From NCBI GenBank assembly GCA_020028195.1, contig JAHWYE010000125.1, positions 1-5,690 on the forward strand: a stretch of 5,690 bases of DNA, written 5' to 3'. The position numbers were made by a program, and so were the translations under genes. Numbering within the stretch: the first letter of the stretch is position 1; the number at the start of each line of letters is the position of its first letter. The notes beneath the pieces are model-generated. The model saw only the letters and a program-made list of their open reading frames with translations, did not search any database and had not been told where the DNA came from. The stretch comes from Nitrospirota bacterium (GTDB lineage: Bacteria > Nitrospirota > Nitrospiria > Nitrospirales > Nitrospiraceae). Positions 1 to 5,276 of this stretch are shown piece after piece.

Positions 1-837
1 CCGCTCAGTGAGGTATTGCTTGGCTTCGTCGCTGATGTATTCCGAGAACTTATACCGATCGTCCTCGACGGTCTTCGCGTCTTCCATCACCTTGTCGGTG
101 GGGATCGCGTACTCGATATTGCAGGACGTATACGCCTGAATATAGGTCGGACCGACCTCTCGCGCGATCAGTACCGCCTTCTTGATGACGCTTTCCACGC
201 GACGCGGGTTATTCGGCACCACGGTGGCGACGTAGGCGCAGCCAGCTATCTTGGCCATTCCAAGCATGTCCATCTTCTCGAACTTCTTGCCCAGCGGAGC
301 CATCTTGAGCACCGCTCCCTGGTTGGTCATGCCGCTTTCCTGACCGCCCGTGTTGCCATAGACCTCGTTGTCCAGCATGATCGTGGTGAACTTCTCCTTC
401 CGGAACCAGGAGTGTAGGGTGCCTGAAAATCCGATGTCGGCCATCCCTCCATCACCCACCATCACCACCACATCTTTGGGCTTGTCGCCGAACCGGAGTC
501 GCAATCCACGCGCTAACCCGCTCGCGACACCATTCTGATCGCCGTAGTTGCCATAGACGAAGGGAATCGCCGCCTGCGAGATCGCCAACCGACCGCACCC
601 AGCCGTGCCCACCGTAATCGTGTCTTCCGGGTTCGGGAACGAGATGATCGCCAACCGGATGAACAACGTCATCGCGCAGCCCGCGCACATGGGGTGCTCC
701 TCAAGGATTTCCTTGAAGCTGCCCATCTGCGAGACCGTGACTTTCTTGCCGAAGGGACCATGCTCCACCATGTCCCGATATTCCTTGGGCATGAACCCCT
801 CAAAGCCTGGTGAAAATTTCACATAATCGAGACTCAT
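1..837 (-). CDS. porB: 2-oxoacid (probably pyruvate):ferredoxin oxidoreductase, beta subunit (partial, C-terminus beyond left edge)
   Basis: This is the thiamine-diphosphate (TPP) binding beta subunit of a cytoplasmic 2-oxoacid:ferredoxin oxidoreductase. The enzyme interconverts pyruvate (or 2-oxoglutarate) and acyl-CoA plus CO2 using ferredoxin electrons. The 279 visible codons are open to the window edge. TPP/Mg signature: G128-D129-G130, then 26 residues, then N157, followed by the NTGGQ run at 162-166. Four cysteines sit where POR beta subunits ligate the proximal [4Fe-4S] cluster: C51 and C54 (MCAGC), C81 (GTAGCGR) and C239 (TSCNIEY). Start: ATG at 837-835, preceded by AAGGAGG (851-845) with a 7-nt spacer. 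It is first on its transcript, so partner alpha, gamma and delta-type subunits should lie to the left. The overall look matches the multi-subunit PORs of Nitrospira and Hydrogenobacter, where they serve the reductive TCA cycle (family knowledge). Pyruvate versus 2-oxoglutarate specificity cannot be decided here; pyruvate is my preference. Family assignment is very secure. Confidence 0.93.
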   Translation of the reverse strand, partial: MSLDYVKFSPGFEGFMPKEYRDMVEHGPFGKKVTVSQMGSFKEILEEHPMCAGCAMTLFIRLAIISFPNPEDTITVGTAGCGRLAISQAAIPFVYGNYGDQNGVASGLARGLRLRFGDKPKDVVVMVGDGGMADIGFSGTLHSWFRKEKFTTIMLDNEVYGNTGGQESGMTNQGAVLKMAPLGKKFEKMDMLGMAKIAGCAYVATVVPNNPRRVESVIKKAVLIAREVGPTYIQAYTSCNIEYAIPTDKVMEDAKTVEDDRYKFSEYISDEAKQYLTER

Positions 838-841
838 CTGG

Positions 842-890
842 TCGCCTCCTTCAAAAATACGCGCTGGCGATGCTTCCGCCAACGGCAAGC
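842..890 (-). promoter_or_regulatory. porB leader with mutually exclusive short hairpins, one overlapping the Shine-Dalgarno
   Basis: Three pairings share bases, given here in plus-strand coordinates. (A) 872-875 with 887-890 plus 878-880 with 884-886: 7 bp with a 2-nt bulge and a 3-nt loop. (B) 865-869 (TGGCG) with 877-881 (CGCCA): 5 bp. (C) 842-846 (TCGCC) with 866-870 (GGCGA): 5 bp, reaching into the Shine-Dalgarno. A excludes B, and B excludes C. This could be a translational switch, but short GC pairings arise easily by chance and no known riboswitch class is recognised. Confidence 0.25.
845..851 (-). promoter_or_regulatory. Strong Shine-Dalgarno of porB
   Basis: The minus strand reads AAGGAGG, then 7 nt (GCGACCA-type spacer region), then the porB ATG. 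It fixes the start at 837. The two 3'-most G residues and the following CGA can pair with an upstream TCGCC, so access may depend on leader folding (see the leader entry). Confidence 0.85.
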
Positions 891-1004
891 TTATCGCTCT
901 GATTTACTGCAAATTGGCTAGAATCTTCAGTCGTGACGAAGGCCCATGAGGACGCCCGAACCTCAACAGAAAATCCCTGCATTTTCCCTTGTTTTGAGTG
1001 GTCG

Positions 1005-1034
1005 AGTCTAACAAAGCCGCGTGAAGCATGTCAA
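1005..1034 (-). promoter_or_regulatory. Predicted sigma70-type promoter for porB
   Basis: On the minus strand a perfect -35 TTGACA (1034-1029) is followed by an 18-nt spacer and a -10 TAGACT (1010-1005), which matches TATAAT at 4 of 6 positions. Transcription would begin near 998 and give a leader of about 160 nt before porB. No better candidate was seen closer to the gene. Confidence 0.5.
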
Positions 1035-1059
1035 TGAGAATGTTTCAGGAATCAGCACC

Positions 1060-1143
1060 ATGCGCAAGCAAGCTGGATTCTATAACGTCCTGAATATCAA
1101 CGCAACTTCACAGAAGACCCACGATGCCCGAAAGAAGGCCTAG
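1060..1143 (+). other. Doubtful 27-codon ORF with a J-domain-like look
   Basis: An ATG preceded by AGGA (1047-1050) with a 9-nt spacer opens a 27-residue ORF ending in TAG. The residues GFYNVLNINATS, followed by ARKKA, resemble the start of a DnaJ J-domain (pattern xYYxVLGVxxxAS...IKKAY), with about two extra residues. The TAG falls where the J-domain Tyr after KKA would be, and HRLHW follows before a second in-frame TAG. No HPD motif was found. It may be a decayed fragment, a micro-protein, or chance; chance is most likely for so short a match. Confidence 0.12.
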
Positions 1144-1155
1144 CATCGCCTCCAC

Positions 1156-1178
1156 TGGTAGGCCATTGGCCCTAACCA
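1156..1178. repeat. Bulged inverted repeat (hairpin) in the divergent region
   Basis: TGGTAGGCC (1156-1164), loop ATT, GGCCCTAACCA (1168-1178). Nine base pairs form with single bulges at C1172 and A1175. No T-run follows on either side, so it does not look like an intrinsic terminator. The arm TAGGCC (1159-1164) can instead pair with GGCCTA at 1138-1143. Function unknown. Confidence 0.35.
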
Positions 1179-1236
1179 TCAAGGAACCACGTGTCACTGC
1201 GGTGCTTTGCCCCGGATATCGAGCCGCGGGCTCAGC

Positions 1237-1266
1237 TTGACGTGAGAATCGGTGCTTACCTATAAT
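1237..1266 (+). promoter_or_regulatory. Predicted sigma70-type promoter for the tldD operon
   Basis: The -35 is TTGACG (1237-1242, 5 of 6 matches), the spacer is 18 nt, and the -10 is a perfect TATAAT (1261-1266). Transcription should begin near 1273, giving a leader of about 56 nt. This is the best promoter match in the window and should serve tldD and the genes behind it. Confidence 0.72.
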
Positions 1267-1291
1267 AACAAAAACTTACGCAAATTCTCAC
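1242..1291. repeat. 8-bp inverted repeat flanking the tldD -10 element (possible operator pair)
   Basis: GTGAGAAT (1242-1249) lies between the -35 and -10, overlapping the last base of the -35. Its exact reverse complement ATTCTCAC (1284-1291) lies just after the predicted transcription start. The centres are 42 bp apart, close to four helical turns. The arms could be half-sites for a regulator, or the match may be chance. Confidence 0.3.
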
Positions 1292-1328
1292 TCTATCCTG
1301 AGCACCACGCTCTGAAAGGCCGGTCGGT

Positions 1329-2909
1329 ATGGCTCGCACCTTCAGTGTCAAGCCGCTTACGGTCGAAACCCTTGACAGGATCAAACGCATGGCGGCAGAG
1401 CTGGTCCGCCAGGCTCCGAAAAGCCTTCGACACTGTCGCTACGCCGACCTGCGTCTCGAAATCGCGGAGGTCAAATCCGCCACAGCCGAGAATGGATCAG
1501 GGAAGACGGGCCAAGATGATTACGTCTTTGGCTTTTGCGTCCGCGTCTTGGCCGGCGACCCGCTGGTCGCCCCCGGATATTTTGGTCACCGCCTCGGAAG
1601 CGCCGACCTCGCCCGCCTGCCTGTCCTGCTGCGAACCGGTCTCCGGCATGCCTACGACCGGGCGATCACGAACGCGCGCCGGAAAGAACAGGTCCGAACG
1701 CGGTTTGCGGAACTTGGTCACAGCCTGAGCGGCCTGACGCTGGCTCCGATCGAGGTCCGTCAGGATACGGTCAAGGCGGAATATGCCATCGATCCCCGTT
1801 CAGTGCCGCTCTCCGAGATTGCTCGATACACCGCCGAAGTCTCGCGGGTGGTCAAAGGACTGGGCACGAGGATCCGGTTCAACTCCATCTCCACCTCCAC
1901 CTCCCTGAGCCGCGAGCTGTTGGCAAGCTCCGAAGGGGCCGTCATTGACCAGTCCTTCGCCACCACACTGGCCTTCTGCTCAGTCGTGGCCGAGACCGAG
2001 ACCGCAGAGCAGTCCCTCTTCGATTACATCGGCCACCAGCGTGGGTGGGAGGTGGTGACAGAAGGAACACGAAGCGAGTTGATCAGGCACCTCGACCTGT
2101 TGACCTTTGCAACGAGCTTAGGCCGGGACTGCCTCAAGCTGGTGGATGCCCCGCCCCTCCGGGCCAGTGATAAAGAAGTTGTCGTCGTCACCGATCCTCA
2201 TTACAACACGCTCAAGGCACATGAAATCATCGGCCACCCGACCGAGCTGGACCGGGTACTCAAAATGGAGACGGCTTATGCGGGCCGAAGCTGGCTGTTC
2301 CGCAATCTGGACCACACTCAAGTTGGCCGACAGATCGCCTCTCCGCTCGTCACCGCGTACTCCGACCCAAGCCTCCCCGGCTTGGGCCATTACGTCTATG
2401 ACCATGAGGGCACTCCGGGGCGCAAGGTGGTGCACATTGACAAAGGAATCTTTACCGGCTTCATGAACAGCCGGCAGACTGCCGCAATTGTGAGAGCGGC
2501 GCCCAACGGATCCTACAGAGCGACTGAGGCGTCCCTGGTTCCACTGATCCGCATGTCCAACACGGTCTTCGCCGCCGGGACCCGCGACCCCGAACAAATC
2601 ATCGCCGAGGTGGATCGGGGCTATTACCTGGTAGGGCACCGCACGCCGTCCATCGCCGAGTCACGCGAGAACTTCAGCATCTCGGCCCAAAAGGTATACG
2701 AGATCCGAAACGGTCAGATCGGTCAACTCTACCGAGGCGGAGGGATGACAGCCGACACCAAGGACTACCTGATGAAGGTAGATGCGGTGGGACGTGACTT
2801 CCGGCTCAACCCGATCCCCAACTGCGGAAAGGGCCAGCCCATGCAGACCAAGCGGCTGGGTAACGGCGCTCCAACCATGCGCAGCCGCGCTCGGCTGACC
2901 GGGGTATGA
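1329..2909 (+). CDS. tldD: TldD, metallopeptidase subunit of the TldD/TldE complex
   Basis: Catalytic, zinc-bearing half of the cytoplasmic TldD/E peptidase. In E. coli the complex trims unfolded peptides, for example in microcin B17 maturation and CcdA turnover (family knowledge). The HExxxH motif is visible as HEIIGHPTELD at 298-308: H298 and H303 as zinc ligands and E299 as the catalytic acid. The third ligand is probably C499 in IPNCGKGQ, the C-terminal Cys-Gly-Lys-Gly-Gln region typical of TldD. The N-terminal YADLRLE stretch near residue 40 is the usual start of the family's first domain. No signal peptide or membrane segment is seen. At 526 residues it is longer than E. coli TldD (about 481). 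The ATG at 1329 is chosen because AAAGG (1315-1319) lies 9 nt upstream and the strong promoter at 1237-1266 precedes it. The stop overlaps tldE by 4 nt. Family is secure; the substrate is unknown. Confidence 0.92.
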   Translation: MARTFSVKPLTVETLDRIKRMAAELVRQAPKSLRHCRYADLRLEIAEVKSATAENGSGKTGQDDYVFGFCVRVLAGDPLVAPGYFGHRLGSADLARLPVLLRTGLRHAYDRAITNARRKEQVRTRFAELGHSLSGLTLAPIEVRQDTVKAEYAIDPRSVPLSEIARYTAEVSRVVKGLGTRIRFNSISTSTSLSRELLASSEGAVIDQSFATTLAFCSVVAETETAEQSLFDYIGHQRGWEVVTEGTRSELIRHLDLLTFATSLGRDCLKLVDAPPLRASDKEVVVVTDPHYNTLKAHEIIGHPTELDRVLKMETAYAGRSWLFRNLDHTQVGRQIASPLVTAYSDPSLPGLGHYVYDHEGTPGRKVVHIDKGIFTGFMNSRQTAAIVRAAPNGSYRATEASLVPLIRMSNTVFAAGTRDPEQIIAEVDRGYYLVGHRTPSIAESRENFSISAQKVYEIRNGQIGQLYRGGGMTADTKDYLMKVDAVGRDFRLNPIPNCGKGQPMQTKRLGNGAPTMRSRARLTGV

Positions 2910-4486
2910 TTCCTCTTCGCACCCTCAAGACGACGGTCCAGCGTGCGCTCCAGAAGATCTCTCGCGTCAAGGATGTGCAGGAGGCAGAGGTCTTCACGTC
3001 CAGCACCGGTCACCTCACCTGTCGGCTGAACTACACGTCGGAGATCCCCTGCAACGGCGTCGAGGAGCCAAAATCCTTCGAATCGTTCGGGATTGGGATT
3101 AGGGCTGTCTTCACGGGAACCGACGACGAGGGGCCCCGTGTCGGCTTCGGGAGCGAGGCCCGGGATTTTTCGCCAGGTGCCATCCATCGCGCGCTGGAGA
3201 AAGCCAGGCAGAACGCAGTCGCTGACCCAGAATTTGTGTCCCTGCCAGCTCCTGTCGCGACGTCTCAGCCAGGTCGCGGCGCGCATCGTTTCGCTCGCTA
3301 CCATGATCCGGCCATCATGGACCTGAAGGGCTCGACGCTCGTCGAGGCAGGCTGGAAAGTCATCCACGAGGCCCTCAAGACCTTCACATCCTCCCCGCAC
3401 CTCGCTGCGCTCGCGGGGTCAAAGGACAACCTGGCTTCGCTGGGCCTGATCGTGGGCGGCGATGTCAGCCTCATCCAGCAGCGACTCGCCGTAGCGTCAA
3501 CCAGAATGCCGAAGGCGCAGACTGATGAGTCCACGCTGGTCACGTCGCTTGTCACGGCCATGGTGGAGCGGCAGAATGCCAAAGGGAGCGGGTATTCAGC
3601 CGCCACCCATCTCGCCAAGTTTAGGGGAGAGGCCGGGAGTGAGGCGGCGCGAAACGCCATCGAGACCTCCGAGGGGCGACGCATCCCGAGCGGAACCTAT
3701 GCCGCGATTTTGGGCCCCCAGCCAGTCAACGATCTGATGGTCAACCTGGTCCTGCCGAGTCTCAGCGCAGATGCCTTTTATGCCTGCCGATCAGCCTTTC
3801 TGGGTGAGATCGGTCGCCCGATTGCCTCGAAGCTGCTCACGGTCTACGACCACGGAGCGGCCAGGGGCATGGCCGGGAGCAAGAGAATCACCTGCGAAGG
3901 GCTTCCGACCGGCCGGACCGATTTGATCAAACAGGGAGTCCTCACAGGGTTGCTCTCAAACCACTACGAGACGCAACGGCTTCTGCGCGACCCGCAAGCG
4001 CGGGAGAAACTCGGTCTGAACCTTCAGGACCACCCAGAGGTCCTGGAGCCGCGAAACGGGTTTCGCATTTCCGGCAAGGGGGGGAGGCAGTTCGACGTCA
4101 CACCGTCAATCGCCGCCACCAATGTCTTCATTGAAGGGTCTGCTCCTCACAAGACCGATAGCCTCTTACGACTGGTTGGCGACGGAGTCTATATCGGCCG
4201 GATCTGGTACACCTACGCCATGAACGGCCTGCGCGCCGGTGATTTCACCTGCACCGTGGTCGGAGATTCCTACCGCATCCAGGATGGCCGGATCGGAGCA
4301 CCGATCCCTGGCAACACCCTCCGCATCACCGGCAACATCCGACAAGTGCTCCAGAACATCCTCGGCATCACCAAGGAAGCAAGGCCCGTCGTGGGATGGG
4401 GAGCCGATGAGATTGTGTACGCCCCCGAGGTCGCGGTCCGGGAGCTTCACCTCACTGAGATTGCCCAATTCATGGAATCGGTGTAG
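2906..4486 (+). CDS. tldE: TldE (PmbA), non-catalytic partner subunit of the TldD/TldE peptidase
   Basis: Paralogue of TldD that lacks a HExxxH zinc site, as expected for TldE/PmbA, which shapes the chamber and partners TldD. Recognisable family regions: LPTGRTDLIKQGVLTGLLSN from residue 333 (the conserved Gly-Val-Leu turn in front of the H/N-Y segment), NVFIEG followed by GDGVYIG, and AGDFT at about 444-448, the Gly-Asp-Phe-Ser/Thr motif of PmbA. GNTLRITGNIRQVLQNI near the C-terminus matches the usual I-x-G-N-hhxxhhxxI ending. No signal peptide or membrane segment. The start ATG lies inside the tldD stop (ATGA, 2906-2909), so translation is probably coupled, which fits equimolar subunits; there is only a weak GGGG-type ribosome site. 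At 526 residues it is the same length as its TldD partner and about 75 longer than E. coli PmbA (about 450). The extra length may lie in the insert-rich middle (roughly 130-250) and in the segment around 350-400. Confidence 0.88.
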   Translation: MIPLRTLKTTVQRALQKISRVKDVQEAEVFTSSTGHLTCRLNYTSEIPCNGVEEPKSFESFGIGIRAVFTGTDDEGPRVGFGSEARDFSPGAIHRALEKARQNAVADPEFVSLPAPVATSQPGRGAHRFARYHDPAIMDLKGSTLVEAGWKVIHEALKTFTSSPHLAALAGSKDNLASLGLIVGGDVSLIQQRLAVASTRMPKAQTDESTLVTSLVTAMVERQNAKGSGYSAATHLAKFRGEAGSEAARNAIETSEGRRIPSGTYAAILGPQPVNDLMVNLVLPSLSADAFYACRSAFLGEIGRPIASKLLTVYDHGAARGMAGSKRITCEGLPTGRTDLIKQGVLTGLLSNHYETQRLLRDPQAREKLGLNLQDHPEVLEPRNGFRISGKGGRQFDVTPSIAATNVFIEGSAPHKTDSLLRLVGDGVYIGRIWYTYAMNGLRAGDFTCTVVGDSYRIQDGRIGAPIPGNTLRITGNIRQVLQNILGITKEARPVVGWGADEIVYAPEVAVRELHLTEIAQFMESV

Positions 4487-4496
4487 AGTAGCCGCT

Positions 4497-4745
4497 ATGC
4501 CACTGCGCGTCATCATTCCTGGAGAGGAGGAGGGCCAGAACCATGCAGGTGGGGTGCACAACCGCCCCCCGATTCCTGACGGCTCCACCAAGGCGGAATG
4601 CCCCAAGTTCATGAGCCATGGACCCTGCGGCGGCGTGCGGAAGGGAGGCTATTGCGAAGTATATCCCGAGATGATGTGTCCCTGGGTGACGTTGTACTTT
4701 GAATTGGAGAAAATCGGGCAAGTGGAGTGGATGACGCGAGTATGA
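4497..4745 (+). CDS. Small stand-alone MTHFR_C / MetV-type cysteine-rich protein
   Basis: An 82-residue protein matching the methylenetetrahydrofolate-reductase C-terminal domain (MTHFR_C, as in MetV). The signature is AECPKFMSHGPCGGVRKGGY, then CEV, then CPWVTLYFELE. Cysteines are C35, C44, C53 and C61, a likely metal or Fe-S site. In acetogens the MetV subunit carries this kind of domain and works with the flavoprotein MetF (family knowledge). Here no MetF barrel is attached or adjacent, so the role is open: a detached reductase subunit, an electron-transfer module, or something else. It begins 10 nt after the tldE stop with no clear Shine-Dalgarno, suggesting translational reinitiation in the operon. 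The purine-rich run at 4521-4534 is inside the ORF. Starting at the next in-frame Met (residue 39, 4611) would delete C35, so the ATG at 4497 is preferred. Same strand as, and 21 nt before, queF. Confidence 0.8.
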   Translation: MPLRVIIPGEEEGQNHAGGVHNRPPIPDGSTKAECPKFMSHGPCGGVRKGGYCEVYPEMMCPWVTLYFELEKIGQVEWMTRV

Positions 4746-4750
4746 CCAAG

Positions 4751-4778
4751 ACGTGAGGCGTCAGGCGTGAGACGTGAG
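4751..4778 (+). repeat. Four tandem RCGTGAG heptamers
   Basis: ACGTGAG (4751-4757), GCGTCAG (4758-4764, one mismatch), GCGTGAG (4765-4771), ACGTGAG (4772-4778), phased every 7 bp with consensus RCGTGAG. Similar heptamer tracts between genes are familiar to me from Nitrospira-like and some deltaproteobacterial genomes (recollection). The tract spans the queF initiation region and supplies GAGG (4755-4758) and the GTG at 4767. Confidence 0.8.
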
Positions 4779-5192
4779 GGGAACAAGACAGAAAAGAACG
4801 AGCACAGGGGTAACCGCCTAGGATACACCGAACAACATGCCGTCAGCGGACTCGCGGCCAGGCTGCCTGAGATCGAGACCTGGCCCAACCAGCACAAGGG
4901 CTATGAGATCTCGATCGAAATCCCGGAGTACACCGCTATCTGTCCGAAAACCGGCCTCCCGGATTTCGGGACCATTCGCTTACGCTACATGCCGGACAAA
5001 GCCTGTCTGGAGCTGAAGTCGCTCAAGCTCTACATCCATTCCTACCGCAACCTCGGCATCTTCTACGAGAACGCCGTGAACCGCATCCTGCAGGATGTCG
5101 TGACAGCCTGCCGCCCGGTCCGGGCCGTGGTAACCGGCGAATTCACCGCCCGAGGAGGGCTCCGCAGTACCATTGAAGCCAAGTATCCCTGA
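4767..5192 (+). CDS. queF: NADPH-dependent 7-cyano-7-deazaguanine (preQ0) reductase, short type
   Basis: Reduces the nitrile of preQ0 to preQ1 with NADPH, a late step of queuosine tRNA modification; cytoplasmic, of the single-domain tunnel-fold (type I) class. The catalytic cysteine C59 sits in ICPKTGLPDFGTI, with the proton-donor aspartate D66. The QueF motif ELKSLKLY is at 82-89 (E82 contacts the substrate). FYE with E101 and the TGEFTARGG stretch (123-131) are also typical. The 141 residues fit the short class (B. subtilis QueF is about 165). Start: the only ATG, GTG or TTG between the in-frame stop at 4743 and the core is GTG 4767. It lies inside the heptamer repeat, with GAGG 8 nt upstream. 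The first ~30 residues are charged and poorly conserved in look, so they may come from the repeat. Likely cotranscribed with the gene ending 21 nt upstream. No preQ1 riboswitch was recognised ahead of it. Confidence 0.93.
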   Translation: MRREGNKTEKNEHRGNRLGYTEQHAVSGLAARLPEIETWPNQHKGYEISIEIPEYTAICPKTGLPDFGTIRLRYMPDKACLELKSLKLYIHSYRNLGIFYENAVNRILQDVVTACRPVRAVVTGEFTARGGLRSTIEAKYP

Positions 5193-5276
5193 TCACAAGC
5201 CAGGCTCTCACCACCCTGTTTTCTTCCTTCATCTTGCTTCCCGATAACTGACACGATACCCTCACGGCTCATTGAT

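Larger units (their letters stand above)
838..1328. other. 491-bp divergent intergenic control region between porB and tldD
   Basis: No convincing gene lies here. Content from left to right: porB Shine-Dalgarno and GC-rich leader hairpins (842-890); an A/T-rich inverted repeat GAAAAT-6 nt-ATTTTC at 969-986, early in the predicted porB leader; the minus-strand promoter (1005-1034); a 27-codon ORF of doubtful status (1060-1143); a bulged hairpin (1156-1178); a small inverted repeat GAGCC-GCG-GGCTC (1221-1233); the plus-strand promoter (1237-1266) with a flanking 8-bp inverted repeat; and the tldD leader. The two promoters are about 200 bp apart and do not overlap, so each gene could be controlled separately. 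Confidence 0.75.

Noticed and set aside
16..417. Plus-strand ORF of 133 codons at the left end
   Set aside because: It lies antisense to the well-supported porB frame and shows no family motif; it is a high-GC shadow.
1221..1233. Inverted repeat GAGCC-GCG-GGCTC just upstream of the tldD -35
   Set aside because: Only 5 bp in GC-rich sequence, no extension and no second copy; kept as a note, not called as an operator.
1240..1246. Single ACGTGAG heptamer in the tldD promoter
   Set aside because: One isolated 7-mer is expected by chance, and no tandem copies flank it.
1252..1948. Plus-strand ORFs of 158 and 137 codons overlapping the start of tldD in other frames
   Set aside because: Low-complexity Arg/Pro/Ser-rich translations, no motifs, and complete conflict with the clear TldD frame.
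2118..3684. Several minus-strand ORFs of 128-211 codons across tldD and tldE
   Set aside because: All are antisense to genes with conserved motifs, without ribosome sites or recognisable domains.
4543..4545. ATG behind a very purine-rich GGAGAGGAGGAGGG run (4521-4534)
   Set aside because: It is out of frame with the cysteine protein and opens only a short ORF; the run encodes Gly-Glu-Glu-Glu-Gly in the real frame.
4746..4766. preQ1 riboswitch ahead of queF
   Set aside because: The gap is 21 nt and made largely of heptamer repeat; no room for, or sign of, the conserved aptamer.
4166..4897. Minus-strand ORFs over the tldE end, the MTHFR_C-like gene and the heptamer tract
   Set aside because: Antisense shadows. 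The SRLTPDASRL-like stretch in one is just the heptamer repeat translated on the other strand.
5201..5226. Possible intrinsic terminator after queF (CAGG...CCTG then a T-rich run)
   Set aside because: The stem is only 4 bp with a 10-nt loop, and the T-run is short and interrupted; not enough to call.
5234..5262. Possible apaH promoter (TTGCTT at 5234-5239 with a TACCCT-like -10)
   Set aside because: The -10 match is poor and no alternative spacing improves it.
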